Shown here one piece after another: positions 49,297-62,000 of a stretch of 64,000 nt of DNA. The notes beneath the pieces are model-generated. The model was given only the letters and a program-made list of their open reading frames with translations. It did no database searches and was not told where the DNA came from. This stretch comes from Linnemannia elongata (taxonomy: Eukaryota; Mortierellomycota; Mortierellomycetes; Mortierellales; Mortierellaceae): assembly GCA_036320915.1 (NCBI GenBank), contig JAXBDG010000009.1, forward strand, positions 2,170,001 through 2,234,000, in the 5' to 3' direction. The first letter of the stretch is position 1. The number at the start of each line of letters is the position of its first letter. The position numbers and the translations under genes were made by a program.

Positions 49297-49647
49297 TCAT
49301 CCATTTTTTTTGTTTGACCTACTCGCAATTTTCTACCATGGCTATGATTCCTATTCCGATATCTCTCTTACATCGTTTTCTTTTGTCATTTTTCCAGGCA
49401 CAACAACAAGAAGCTCCCCGGTTTGGAGCGCTACACATCCGAACAACTTTTCTTTATCCAATATGCCCGTGCGCACTGCGGCAACATGAACCCCGAGGAA
49501 TCCGTCAAGATGTTGAACGACGACAACCACGCGCCCAAGAAGTGGCGTATCAACGGTGTCGTCCAGAACTCTGACCACTTCGCAAAGGCCTTCCAGTGCA
49601 AGGCTGGCGCGCCCATGAACCCTACCAAGAAGTGTGTCTTGCTGTAG
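46672..49647 (+). CDS. Secreted M13 (neprilysin-like) zinc metallopeptidase
   Basis: Zinc endopeptidase cutting small peptides on the amino side of hydrophobic residues. Six exons: 46672-46755, 46860-46959, 47071-47153, 47283-48896, 49010-49209 and 49398-49647 (776 residues). A signal peptide is visible (MQKFHMIMAIGVALQLTTQG), so secretion is likely instead of the type II anchor of animal neprilysins. The N-terminal block DPCIDFSQFACGGFNE is typical. The active site is complete: NAFYNPNMNSIEILAGIL, HELGH near residue 606, and the third ligand in GENIADNGG near 671. The C-terminus has the conserved Cys pair (FQCKAG, KKC) and ends in CVLL where the usual last residue is Trp. An insert of about 50 residues (47850-48005), with PKKKR then an Asp/Glu run, is not typical of the family. 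Intron 5 carries a long CT microsatellite. Confidence 0.93.
49219..49288 (+). repeat. CT dinucleotide microsatellite in an intron
   Basis: About 35 uninterrupted CT units in intron 5 of the M13 peptidase gene, beginning nine bases after its donor site, then GTCTCTCTT. It is a pure pyrimidine run on the coding strand, distant from the acceptor at 49397. Confidence 0.95.
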
Positions 49648-49980
49648 AGGGAGGGGCCTTGGAAGAGCGTAAAATAGTTGTGTTGTAATGAATATTATGA
49701 CCTTTTTTTATGTAAGGAGCAAACTTATGTTATACACAGCGCAGCGTGTTTTTTTTTCAGCGTCCGCCTTGCCTGTTATTACGGCACAAAGAAATTAGCT
49801 CTTTTTTATGTATGGTCACGACCACTGCAAGTAGAAGAAGTTGGGAAATAGCCAGGGGGAAGTAAAACGGCGATAATGAGTTAACCGTCGAGAGAAAAAG
49901 TCACAAGAGCCATTACTAGCATAGAATAAGGCCCATAGTCAAGACTGGGAGACAAAAGCGAAGGAGTCGGACCCTTGACT
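49648..49980. other. Convergent intergenic gap
   Basis: 3' flank of the peptidase gene and of the small secreted-protein candidate. T-rich, no gene seen. Confidence 0.5.
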
Positions 49981-50169
49981 CTACTTAGGTGCATCGCCCA
50001 AAGGTGAAGTCGCTGTTGCTAACATGCCATCGCAGGGCTTGTCTCTTTGTCCACAGTAATTCTTGAAGACGCCACTAAATTCGAGCTTAATGACCAGCGG
50101 CGTGGCAGAAGAAGATGATGAGATGAGCAAAAAGGCTCCGAGGGTGGCGAGGATGATCGTGGCGCGCAT
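49981..50169 (-). CDS. Candidate small secreted protein
   Basis: Frame of 62 codons starting MRATIILATLGAFLLISSSSSATP: a convincing signal peptide with an Ala-rich cleavage region. The mature part would be about 40 residues with two cysteines (NYCGQRDKPCDG) and an ending GDAPK. I recognise no family. No intron is needed. Evidence for a real gene is only the signal peptide and an isolated position; it could be the first exon of something longer or chance. A role as secreted peptide is inference. Confidence 0.4.
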   Translation of the reverse strand: MRATIILATLGAFLLISSSSSATPLVIKLEFSGVFKNYCGQRDKPCDGMLATATSPLGDAPK

Positions 50170-51007
50170 CTTGGGACTGGTACTTGGAACTTGGGGGGGC
50201 TAGGAGATCTTGAGAGGGTGAGGACCGAGATGGTGGTTCTCGGGGTCTTGGTGTTCTTGTAGAATGGACTGAGCTGGGGCGAAGTGTGAGGCTTAAATGA
50301 AGGGAACCGACGGCCTTAGTGTACCAAAATCATCAGTCTGAAGAACTTTTGATCGAGAACCCATTGTCCTTAAATGCTCTTGCACGGATCGAAACAAGTT
50401 TTGGCCCATAGTCATGCTCATTGCTGAGGCAAACACTTTTTTTTCTTTTGTTCCTCGTATGAGAAGGGAAATTTGTTTGAGAATCAGCGACAGACGAGAC
50501 AAAAAAAAAAGTCATGCGCGATGTATGCTATCCTCTTAGCATAATGGACGAGTTGGAGGCAGAGATGCCATGAATCTGTAGGCAATGTACTTTTACACCT
50601 CTTCTCATGTTTTGTGCAACACTGAAAATACCAATTCGTTCTGTTGTAGTAGTGGCATTAGTCAGAGGAGAGAACAGTGATGGCTTCGCTGTAACTAATT
50701 TAACGCGAACACGACGCGTCTATTTAGATCAGTACAGATCAATGTGGGACCGGTTTTTGTTGTTGTTGCGGCTAAGCCATCAATTTTTTTTTTTTTTTTT
50801 TTTTGTGCCTCTCTTTTGGCTACTTGGCCACCACTATAACCTGCCTGCCGAAGTAGATACCCTTCGCCCCACCTCTCCCTCTCTGTTTGTCCATTTACTG
50901 CTGCATTCCCTTTCCTCTGCCTTTACCAACCGTAGCATCAACCTTCCTCCTTTCCTTCCTTCCTTTCTTTCCTCGCCCCTCTTCTTACCACTTCTTACAT
51001 TCCAGCC
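50170..51007. other. Divergent gap upstream of RSA4/NLE1
   Basis: Contains a poly-T tract (about 50787-50803) and a CT-rich leader (50870-51005) for the WD40 gene. No gene is seen. Confidence 0.5.
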
Positions 51008-52768
51008 ATGACAGAGACTTCCAACGTCATTGCCCAGTTCTACAACGAGGAAGGTGTGGCCTCTGGTCCCGCCCTGAGCTTGCCCGTTGACGTCAACCCC
51101 GAGCAGCTCGCCCTCCTCCTCAACAGTCTCTTGGGCAACGTATGTTCTTCGTCCTTATTCTCTTGCTGCGCCATATGATATACTTTTCTTTACAACGGCC
51201 TACTAACCAAGGTTGCACGCACTCTCTTGACACTCTACACTGGATCGCCATACTGGACATATGTTGAACAGGAAGAAGACCCTCTGCCATACACCTTTGA
51301 GGTCGCAGAGACAGAGATCGCTAGCACGCTGGACAAGGACATCATCCAAGCAGGAAAGCACTCCACAGAAGAGACCTTCAAGATCCTCTACAGACCCCAG
51401 GCAGTCTTCAGGGTCCGTGCTGTCACTCGTTGCTCATCCTCCCTCACCGGACACACTGATGCCATTCTCTGTGTCTCCTTCTCGCCCTGTGGAACTATGC
51501 TTGCCAGTGGTGGTGGTGACACCAACGTCCGTATCTGGGATTTGAACACCGAGACCCCACAGCACATGTTGAAGGGTCATAAGCATTGGGTGCAGCATGT
51601 TGCCTGGTCGCCTAACGGCCGCTTCTTGGCCTCGGCCGGTATGGATGGACAGGTCATTATCTGGGAGCCAAAGACCGGAAAGCAGCATGCCGTCTTGAAG
51701 GGCCATAGCAAGTGGGTCAGTGCCCTCGCTTGGGAGCCCCTGCACTTGTAAGTACTACTGTGTGGTTGGATCTTTGCTATGTTGTTATGCTACTACTCCG
51801 CTGATCTTAACGTATGACAATATCCAATATTTGACAATAGGAATGCTTCTTGCCGGAGACTTGCTTCGTCGTCTTCGGATGGTACGGTCCGTGTTTGGGA
51901 TGTGGTTAAGAAACAGTTGGAGTTCTCGATGGCTCAGCATACTGCGCCTGTGATGTGTGTCAAATGGGCAGGAGACGGACTCATCTACTCGGCTTCTCGC
52001 GACAAGACCATCAAGGTCTGGGCCTCGACTGGAAACCACCCTGGAAAGCTCGTCAAGGTTCTCTCAGGACACGCCCATTGGGTCACCACACTTGCCCTAA
52101 GCACTGATGCCGTTCTCAGGACAGGCGCCAACGATCATACAGGAAAGATGTACAAGGACGAGAACGAAGCACAGAAGCGGGCTTTGCAGCGGTATGAACA
52201 GGTCATCGCGGTCAACCCCGAGAGGCTGTGCTCTGGATCGGACGATTTCACAATGTACCTCTGGCCCAACAAGAAGGAGGAGGTCGATGGCAAAAAGGTT
52301 GCACCCAAGCGGATGGTGGGTCACCAAAAGACGGTCAACCATGTCAGCTTCTCGCCCGACGGTCGCTACATTGCTTCGGCCAGTTTCGACAAGTCTGTCA
52401 AAATCTGGGACAGCCGCGACGGCAAGTTTATTGCTTCCCTCAGAGGACATGTCGCCGAGGTGTACCAGGTTGTGTGGTCGAGTGACAGCAGGATGTTGCT
52501 TTCTTGCAGTAAGGACAGCACGATCAAGTTGTGGGACATCAAGACCAAGAAGATGAAGATGGAGTTGCCCGGGCATTTGGACGAGGTTTTCACTGTTGAT
52601 TGGAGTCCCTCGGGCGACAAGGCTGCCAGTGGAAGCAAAGACAAGACGTTAAAGATGTAAGTTCCTTGTCTTCTGTGGTTGGATTACTATTATTATTTGT
52701 TATAATTAATGTGTACCAGTTATTAACGTGTTCTTTTCTCTTTGCTTTCTCTTAGTTGGAAATACTAA
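51008..52768 (+). CDS. RSA4: Ribosome assembly WD40 protein Rsa4/Notchless (NLE1)
   Basis: Assembly factor of pre-60S particles that is removed by the AAA ATPase Rea1/Midasin. Four exons: 51008-51139, 51272-51747, 51841-52656 and 52756-52768 (478 residues; yeast 515). The N-terminal NLE (UBL-like, MIDAS-ligand) domain includes LPVDVNPEQLALLLNSLLGN, joined to EEDPLPYTFEV across intron 1. Eight WD-type blades follow with clear GH and WD signatures (LTGHTDAILCVSFSPCGTML, DTNVRIWD, LKGHKHWVQHVAWSPNGRFL, VKIWD, IKLWD). The last exon encodes only the final four codons (IWKY and stop). I chose the acceptor at 51271 because it restores the family sequence GNEEDPLPY, while an earlier acceptor (51211) would add about 20 atypical residues. 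Confidence 0.93.
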
Positions 52769-52877
52769 TTAGACACTGCACCATTAAACACATATCCATC
52801 ATTGCATTTTACAACACATATCGTCCCCCCGCTGGAAAATGGATGCTCTGTATTTATGTCATCAGGAAATGGTCTAC

Positions 52878-54819
52878 TTAAACACCCCCTTCGCGTAGAG
52901 GATCGTCAGGATCGACGTCCAGGAACCCAGCATTGAATGTGCCACGGATCGCCAGCATATTCCAAAACCTCTCCTAGTTCTGATTAACATACTCGGGAAC
53001 ATATGTACTATTGGGCAAATACGTCAACACATCCTTTGTTTGCCCCAACAAGTCAACCCCCTCTCCTCGCCCGATCCAGAATCCATACCCTATTCCTTTT
53101 CTTGACCTTATTATATCCCTGATGTGAACTCGCCTCCAGGCTCTGGATACTCTGGGAAATATTCGACTGGCAGTATGAACAATGCCAACAAGTGTTATTG
53201 AGGAGTGGCAAGCCGGGGGTGTCTTTGGAGTAACGGATTCGGAAACCGACGTCCTGCCAGTTGTTCTTGATTACTTGTTCGTACATTTCTAGCTCTGCGA
53301 GAGTTCGGTTGTTGTTGTGGGGTCCTAGCCAGCGGTCATGGTAGGTTTTGAGAAGGAAGGGAAGGCGCTTTCTGCAAGGGGGAGGAGTTTTACGACTTGC
53401 TGGTGGAGGCCGGATGATGGTGCCTTGCGGGCTGGGTTAATAGTTTCAAGGTTGTGGGCATGGGCGTCCGGGCGTGGTGGTCGTAAAGTAGAGCGGAGGT
53501 ATCCGAGGAATGGGGATAGTGCTTCTCGGGACCGGAAGACCATCGGTCCAATCGTCCCGCTTGCTATCCTGTACTCATATGAGAGTTGAAAGAGCAGACA
53601 ATCCAGCCTATGGACATCATATCCAAACGGCAACACCCTCGCATCTTCCTCCTTTCTCTCAACATCACTCTCCGTATAGTAGATCCTGCCCTGTAGGTGT
53701 TGGGATTTGGCGTTGTGGATGGCACGGAGGACAGATCTTCAAGGCACTATGTTTAGATCCGAGACGACGATCTAATCGCCTTCCTGTGGGAACGAGAGTT
53801 GAAAGGCGAGTTTGAGTCCCGCGTTGCGTTGGTAGATTTCTTCGTCCCATCCCATCCCAGGATAGGAACTTGTTGTCACGGATTCAACGACTTTCTGAGG
53901 GAGGCATGCGTGGATGGTGCAGTCAGGAGCTTGTGTGCGAATGGTGAGAAGCGCGACGAGGCTGAGACCGAGGAGGAGGAAGAGGGAGAAATGGAAGGCG
54001 AGTGGGATTCCTATTGGAAGTAGAGGGGTTTGGAGAGACCACTGAAGGTGGTACGGGATTCGAGGATGACGAAGTTATCGACGACCGAGTCCAGTCATGG
54101 AGGTAGATGGCGAGGAGGTCGAGTTCGTTGTTGATTGCAATAATGTCGATAACTCTTGCACTTGGCCAACCTTTGTTGTAGTTCTCGTCCTGCTCCTACT
54201 CCTGCTTGTTTTGATTGTTAGTGGTAGTGGTAGTGGTGGTAAATTTGATGTCGGTGTTCTCGATATTGATACCGCTCTGCTGCCGCTGTTGCCGTGGCTA
54301 TTGCTGTTTCTCATTATCGACCAATATTTCTACCATCGACGACGACAGTTCCGCAAATTGCTCCCCCGAACCCGACAATCAATCCTCTTGCTGTTGCTCT
54401 TTATCTTGTCCCTCCTTCTCCTCCTGTTGATTTTGACGAAAGAACGACAGTGGTGACACCAACAAGGTAGGCTGTGGATCGATAACTTTCCCCCCTTCCT
54501 CTAGGTCTGGCTCATCCAATAATACCCCTTGCTAGCACTCGGCGTTGTCGATGTTGACCAGTTGTAATGGGTCCTGTCGGTGCTCTGATGGTTGTTGTTG
54601 TCGTGGTGGTAATGGAAGTAGTGGATGAGAGCCTGGGCTTGAGCGGGCATTTTTCTTGTAGTTCTCCTTACTACAGCGGGCATCGCTGCTGTCGATGAAC
54701 GCGATGGTGCGATTTCGATATTTTTACTCGTTGACGGATACAGACACAAACACAGAGGCAGAGGCGCTGCTGATAACGCCGGCGGCCAAACAAAACAGCA
54801 TAGCAGCGACGAGGGCCAT
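52878..54819 (-). pseudogene. Decayed GT17-family glycosyltransferase
   Basis: Remains of a glycosyltransferase family 17 gene (beta-1,4-GlcNAc transferase, MGAT3-related) on the minus strand. It begins with a good signal peptide or anchor (MALVAAMLFCLAAGVISS at 54819). Recognisable blocks in different frames: NNELDLLAIYLHD, VVDNFVILESRTTFSGLSKP, EIYQRNAGLKLAFQLSFP, FGYDVHRLDCLLFQLSYEYR, HDRWLGPHNNNRTLAELEMY, NTCWHCSYCQSNISQSI and ERFWNMLAIRGTFNAGF. Lesions: frameshift near 54095; stops at 54013-54011, 53774-53772, 53741-53739 and 52976-52974; frameshifts near 53350 and 53058. The usual SDLDEIP motif reads SDLNIVP, so the metal-binding acid is gone. A stop at 54726 might be an intron donor. 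The tail ends 110 nt from the Rsa4 gene stop. Gene and product are probably non-functional. Confidence 0.82.
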
Positions 54820-57343
54820 GATTCGTCAGCGGGATAATTGTTCATATTCCTGGGCACCTTGTCCGTCCTTTACGCAGGTAGGAGTGGGGTTCAGGTTACG
54901 GCGGTGGGTGTATCGATGAGTGGATCTCACAATTGTTGCTCCTGCTTCGGAGATGGGCTCCTCTCCCTTACCCTCCCCTTCTTTCTACTTGCTGTGGCCA
55001 TTATGCTCGACCCGTTCTTGACCGCATCATAGAAATGAGGCATGAATGTCGCCATTTTTTTTTCCTGAGTATATTTTAGTGCATGATACTGAGACGTGGG
55101 CGTATATAATAATAGAGTATGTTTGCTTTGTATGTTTGTGTGAGTTCTTTGTGGAGAAAGCAAAATGGTGGAGTTTTCCTGGGTTTGCAGAGTGGGGGAA
55201 GTGATGGAGAATACAAAAGTATGAGGTGAAAGGAATGGGGGTATTTCATCTTATTCTTGAGTGCGCACCGAGAATAAGGGTGGGGACAAGGAATCGCCTC
55301 ATTTTCAATCAATACATGGTTTTGAGCCAATGGCATTTTCGGTGGGTCTTTTTTCAATTGCACCCCCTATTTTCAATTTTTTTTTCTTGTAAACCTCTCA
55401 ATCGCGTCCCGACGGCTTATTATATTCTACACTGTAGTTTCATGGGATCGAAGATTCCTTGTTTTGAATAACCGATGAAGGATCATTTTGCCACCCTTTG
55501 TCTTTTCGTCTGTGCCACGGCCCTGATTAGAGAACCTCATCATGCATTCCGCGGTGGTGAGGCTATCGCAGGATGCAAAGATCCATCACAACCAAAAAGC
55601 AAAGCAAAGGGAAAAATAACGAGTCGATAAAACAAACGTCAAAAAACAAAGTTCTCCAGTTGTTGACCGTGTTTTGCATTGTGCTTTGCTTGTCGATGTC
55701 TGTCGAAACTTAGTTTGCGTTAATGGACTAGTTATTGACTGTAACGGGCTCGAAATCCTGTCAAAAGGTGTCGACGAAAAAAGAGAAAAAAAAAATTGGA
55801 CAGGCCAACAAAGTCGAAAAAGCCATTTCCTCGAAACCCAAGTTGTTCGTTTGTTTGGTAGATTAAAGTTAAGTTTTTCTTTCCTCTCTTTTTGTTGCAC
55901 CGGAATGCTGCCTTGCCTTGCCCATCAATTGATACGAAAGATAAACAAAAAATATTTGTTGGAACAAAGAGAAACACAAAACACTATTTGTGGGTGAGGT
56001 GTAGACTGGGCAAAGCTTATCGTCAAGCATTACAAATATGACAATAAACACGGTGCGGTCAAGGTATAATAGATTGATGTAGCGATTGAGATGGTAGATA
56101 TTGATGATCGTCATTTTGTGTTCTCAATCTCCAAGTTGAAGTGAATAAATGGCTGAAAGAATGAAGGACGAAAAACTGCGAGTACAGGATATAGAGTAGA
56201 ACAAGGCTAACACAAATAGTGAGCACCAAAAACAAAAATAAAACGGACCTTAGGCAGAAGAGACGTATTGTACGAGGTGCGCACGGATAGAGAAGGAACT
56301 GACAGGGTGTGGTGCTTACACCCGCGCACAAACAAACTTCCCAGTTCTTCTCCTCTGTCCTTTCGACAGACTGTACTCCTCGACACATACTCCTTCCTCT
56401 CTACAATACTTACACCACACATGTCAAGGGCATAAATAAGGCAGGGCTGTTGCTTGTTTTATTTTGCTCGCTTTGTTTGCTCGCTCTGCACCATCACCAC
56501 ATCATCACCATTCATTCATTCATCTGCAGTGCATTTCTGTATGGTTGCTTGCTTGTTTGCTCTCATACGGCCATACCATACACACACGCATGACGAAGAG
56601 CTAGCCAATTGGCCATTTCCTTCTCTCTCCTCCTCGCTCCTCATCCACTCATCCATCCCCGTCCTGCCTCTCAGCTCAAAAGGTGCATGTCCCCATCGTG
56701 ATGCACTTTAAAGAGTGAGGAGGAAAAAAAAATCAAAAAACCGACAACAAAAAAAACAAAGAGCCCTCCCTCATTTTTCTCTTCACAAGAGAAGAGCAAG
56801 AGACATGATAACCGATAGGCGAATTAAGCCCAAATGGATAGTCAAAAAAAAACAAAGAGAAGGGAACAAAGAGAAGGAGCTTGGGCAGAATGGGTGAGCA
56901 AAGAGGAGTGGAGGATGAGGATATGCCTGACATCTTTTAGAGCTTCACGTTTTGTTGGTAGTTCCGCGGAATTTTGAACATCTCTTTTCTCTTCTCTTCT
57001 TCCTATTTCCTTCCTTCCTTCGGTGTGCTCTTTTTTTCAAAAGGGCAAGTAGGGGAGAAAAAAAAGATGCCTTGAATTTGTAGATGCTTGTGTGTCTCTC
57101 TTTTTCGCGCGCGCATAAAAGGAGATATATCTGAGGATGAGAACAAGGGGGAGGTGTGGCAGACATGTTGTTAGTGTTGTTATTGAGTCCTTGCGCACAC
57201 GCACGCACAGAGGATGGGTTTGTAATTCGCAATGCAAATCATTCAACCGAGTGTCGGAGGGTTAAAGAGTGAGCGCGAGAGAGAACGGGAGAGATGATGA
57301 GAGAGATAGGGAAATGCTGGAGAATCTCATTCCAAATCTCAAG

Positions 57344-57365
57344 TGCTGTGTGCTGTGTGCTGTGT
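57344..57365. repeat. Short GCTGTGT tandem repeat
   Basis: Three copies of a seven-base unit (GCTGTGT) in the gene-free region. Confidence 0.8.
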
Positions 57366-58332
57366 GCACCTCCTCCTTCGATGTAAACGTGCGGCATGCA
57401 AATTCCTCATGACCTACCACATCCTGAGTTGCATCCGTCCGTTGTCATCCTGATAGTATCCACAGACGACAGAAGGCAACGAACAGAAAATAAAATGGCA
57501 CGACGACACGGCAACTATAGCTCATATTCATTTGGCTATGCTCGCTTAACATCTTGGCATGTCATATCATTTGTTGTCCACTCGTCAAACCGAACAGCCT
57601 AATTATGTATTCTGCACCAACCTATCGGATACCACCTACCACCTACCCCCTAATTCTGAACAGTTCTAGCCTTCATTCATTTATTAACAAATGAAATGAA
57701 AGGAAGGTCTCGGTTCCTGAAAGAATGCTTCAAGATGAGCGGAAGAACGGCCCTTTTTTTATCTCCCTCTCCCTTAAACGCAACAAAACAAAAATAATTC
57801 ATTTCGCGGCGGGATTGAGAGTGTGTGGGAAAAAACAACGCTTGGCGATTCCCCCTCTTGATGCTCATGGACAACCTCTCCTTTCTCTCCCTCGCACCCT
57901 CCTTCTCTTTTTTAGTATCTGGTTGTTCTCTCTTCGATCGGAGCAACATATTAAAGAAAACCGTCGTGCGACTCACCTCTTACTTTCAACCCCTCCTTAC
58001 CGTTAATAAACGCAAAACTCTCAAAACTTTGGGGAGGGGTGTGACGGGAACTGGGATGCTGGGAGAGAAGAGCCTTTCATTTCTCGACTTTCTCCCGTGA
58101 GTAATAATTCTTCTGAATGTGTGTGAGTGAACGTGTGGGTATGAGTAGGTGCTGACTGTGTTCGTGCTCGAATGGACTCCGAACAGCAAGAAAAAAGGGT
58201 TTTATTTCTCGTACTACTGAACTGAGCCAAAAGGCACCAAAGGGTCGGTCGCACACTTTTGTCGTAATTGCTATTTCTACTTCTTATTGCGCTGTCGTAC
58301 TATCCTTGCTCCTGGGATGTGGGCAGGGTGGG

Positions 58333-58350
58333 TGAATGAATGAATGAATG
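58333..58350. repeat. GAAT tetranucleotide microsatellite
   Basis: About four GAAT units in the gene-free region. Confidence 0.75.
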
Positions 58351-59061
58351 AAGTGAGTGATTGTGTTTCACCTGTGTTGTTGTTGTGTCTGAAAGAGGTT
58401 ATTTTTTTTTTTTCAGGTGTTCGCGGTTTGCACGCTCCACACCCTTTTTTTTAACCCTCTCACCGTACTACGACGATTGTCTCCATAGACACCTCTGCGA
58501 ATCATCGATGCGAAGGAAGACGCCTACATGTTCTTCTTTTACTTCTTATCTGCCTTATGACTGTTTTAGTTTGGACAAAAGTAGATAAGCAAGTTTCAAG
58601 AAACAAATACGAGGGTGGGAGGGAAAGAGTATTAGGTGCGTATAAAGTTCTGCCGGGACGGTAATAGAATCATCGACTCTCACACTCAATTCTCAATTGC
58701 CTTTTTCATTGTTCTAATTGACAAACCATCCGAAAAACAAAACAACACCAACAGCGACGCGGACCTCATAAAACAAGAGAATGAACCCACGGGGGCAATA
58801 TAACGATCTTTATGTCCTATTTCATGGCCGACATGCGAGACCGACAGGCAAGCCCTATATTCCCCACAGTACCAAAGACTTTTGTCTCATGGCTGACAAC
58901 ACTGGCGACTTGTGAAAAAAAATATGGATTGCCCTCGTTTTTTTCTTCGTCTTCTTTTCCTCTCACTTTTAATATGTAGGCAGGGCTGGCATTTTGTGTT
59001 TGTTGTTTTTCTTCGGACAAGGTTTTCCGCACAGGTTTTCATCCTGTTATGTCTGTCGTCT

Positions 59062-59084
59062 GTCCGTCCGTCCGTCCGTCCGTC
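59062..59084. repeat. GTCC tetranucleotide microsatellite
   Basis: Five GTCC units plus a partial one in the gene-free region. A shorter version (about two units) recurs near 62203-62214. Confidence 0.85.
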
Positions 59085-62000
59085 GTCTGGTCGGACTTTC
59101 ATGAGTAAGTCGATTTTTTTCATTCACCACAACCACAACAATAAACGAAAACAATCAACAAGAGATAGTTCAGGAAGGTTCATACATGGATAAGCAAAAG
59201 TAAGGTTGCGCTTTTTCATACATTTCAGAGCTGCCTCAACTTTCGCATGCATAACTACCTGTTCTTGTTATTGCTTTTCGCCTCCGCCTTCCTCCCCCTT
59301 GGTCCATGAGGGTTGTCCTGGAACTAAAAGATATGCCGCACACGTGCGGTTACTAAAAAAAAAGAGCGACAACATTACAACAGTAGCATGAGTTGTGCAA
59401 TTAGCAGAGTGGTCCCGGTATGTAATTAGCAGAGGTGGGCAATTAGGTGGGTCGAGCAAATAGGAAAAGAAAGCGGAACGTGAGCCAAAGAGACCATCGC
59501 GTCCGCGACATGCCACGAGAAAATGTAGTTACACTCCCATTTTGTTGTTCATTACATTCGCGTTGTAGTAAGATTCGAAATTCCAGAACCCATAAGATAA
59601 AAACACACAAATTGCGTGTTGTTAATATAACAGGATTTTGGTCAGGGCGCGCAGAGACAAGGAGATGCAGAGGAGTGGGTCGAGAAAAAAGGGGAAATGT
59701 TAAAGGGAGAGAAGAGAGATGAAGGGATGAAGGCGTGGTCGGCATGGCATGACGGGACGCGAACACAAAGGGGCAAAAGATCCTCGGCAGTCAGAGCGAA
59801 TTCAGGGGGGGTTGTGCATGTTGATGCTCCTTCCTCTGTTTCCTTCTCTTCACTTCGCTTTTGCCTTCACCTCTGTCTCTCACTCAAAAAGATGGACCGA
59901 TGGGCAGAGTTGAGTGAGTGGCACTAGCCTTGCATTGCGCCCTTTGTCCCACTTCCAGTGATGCATTTGTTTCTCTCATCGACTCTTTTCTGCCCATTTT
60001 TTGCTCTCGACATGGGGGCATGGTGGGTTTAGTATTGTGTCCTATCCGCATTCCTGCCTGCTTGCTGCCTTTACTCTCATATTTTTTGCTCTCACATTCG
60101 CACCCACCATTCAGCTGTTATATATTTTACACCCATTGTTTGTTGTTGTCGACAGCGACCCGTTCTGTTCTGGTAGGGGCTGATGTTCAAAAGAATCACT
60201 TACAAAAGATGAAAATAGTAGAAACGGTGGGATGTTGATGGATGTTTGCGTGTGCGTTTTCTTTTTGTTTATGTCTACCTATCGGTTTACATTTCTCTCT
60301 CTTTTGTAGCCAATGAGCGACATGCAAACACCCAGTGCGTTGTTGCTTTGGGAGAGAATGATGCTAAAAACTCCTTCCTGTGCTTTTTTGATGCTCCTTG
60401 CAGCCTTCCTCTTGATGTTTTGCAATACCACACTGTCATTGTTTGTTTTGTGTACACAAAGCTTTGCATCAGGTCTATGGACAGTGGGGAAAGGCGACAC
60501 AAAGAGGAAGGGAAAACCTGCAGTCTATTATTGATGTTAAAAACGCGGGCCTTCCTCGTGCATGGTGGAGGCGATACAGAGAGACATGGACGACAGGGCC
60601 ACTGTCAACTGAGGGGAAAGATGAGAAGTGTGATGATGATGGCGACAATGAGGTGGGGTGGCATGACCACACCCGTATTGTCTAAGACGCGTTACTATTT
60701 TGTGTTCTCGGCAATCATCTTCGGATCCATTGCTTCGAACACACAGACACACACACGCCATCATCTTCAAGGAGAGAGAAAAAAAGCCGCACGCCTCACT
60801 TCGTCAGTGCCACTGATGAGACAGACAGACGCGTCCCAAAAAAATACAAATGATCGTTCCTGGATATTTAATTGATTATCATTGGGACTGAATTAGTGGC
60901 GAGCTATGCCAGTGGCGATGTTTCTGGTAGTTGCTGATCTTTGCGGGATTGGGCAGTGATATTTCACTACGGAAGCGATGGTACCTGAAGTGGTGGGGGT
61001 ACTATTTTTTTTTTTACCCTGCTTTTTTTGTTGAGAGATGTGCCTGCATGCTCTTTGGCCCTTTTGCATATCTCATTTCATTCAATCATCCTCCGATTCT
61101 TTGCTACTTTTGTTCCGACTGTCGATCGTTACTCGATACAAAGACAGAAGGCAGCCAGAGTGATAGAAGGCAGGGGACATCTAGGGTAAAAAAAGAAAGC
61201 GAGCGAAGGAAGAAAGGCGACAGATTGGAATAGGGAATGAGTGGTTTGCTGTTTTCTTATTGACAATTGATAACTGACAAGGGGAGAGCTAAGCTGGTTG
61301 ACGAGAATAATAGTGTTCTAAGCTCACTCCCTTCCCCTATCCATCGATTCATTCATCGGGGCGTTGAGGATTGACCAAAGAAACAAACAACAATAACGCT
61401 CTCTTGTGTAGGTAGGAGTTGTACAAATGTTATTGCGATTGAATTGGGAGCAGAAGCATTGAATGCAAATTATTGGATGTTAATGCCAATGACTAACGCA
61501 AAATGCTTAATTTTTTCCTCTTTGGTTGTTATGTTTTCGCTAAGAAAAAAAAAACTCTTGGCCCGTTGTTCTTCGTCGGCTTGCTCTCACTTTTTTTTTT
61601 TTCTTTTTCTTCTTTTTTGGCCCTACCTTATCCATTCAGTTAGGTAGTTAGTCATTTTCTATCCGATTCACCCATTTTTTCTTATTTATTCAATAGGCCA
61701 ATTATCGATATTCAATGGCCAAGCTCTCATCTGTATCCATCCCCCCTTGACCCGATGCTTTGCGATATTACGGGTTGATGGTCGATTCTTGAGTGGGCAG
61801 ATGGTCAGTTGGCAAGAGATAAAAAAGGTCAGCCCATGAACATTTGCTCGATTTTGTTCAATTGAAGGGCGAAAAGGGTGTCGTGAAACGATGGACAAGG
61901 TGACAAGGGTTGGACAATGTAGGCGAATAAAAATAAAATAAAGAAACAGGATTGCGGTGGTTGGTTGGTGAAAGGGTAAAGTGGGTGGGCGTGTGCGAGT

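Noticed and set aside
49636..49647. C-terminal CVLL of the M13 peptidase as a prenylation (CaaL) motif
   Set aside because: The protein has a signal peptide and the Cys is the conserved family disulfide Cys, so it is not exposed to cytosolic prenyl transferases.
51212..51271. Earlier acceptor in the Rsa4 gene adding about 20 residues
   Set aside because: The acceptor at 51271 restores the conserved GNEEDPLPY of the family; the added residues match nothing.
52878..54819. RIP-like mutation as the cause of the GT17 stops
   Set aside because: Two TGG to TAG changes fit, but frameshifts and other stops do not, and no duplicate copy is visible to trigger it.
60246..60875. Open frame of 209 codons in the gene-free region
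   Set aside because: No family or codon bias; composition is that of surrounding non-coding sequence.
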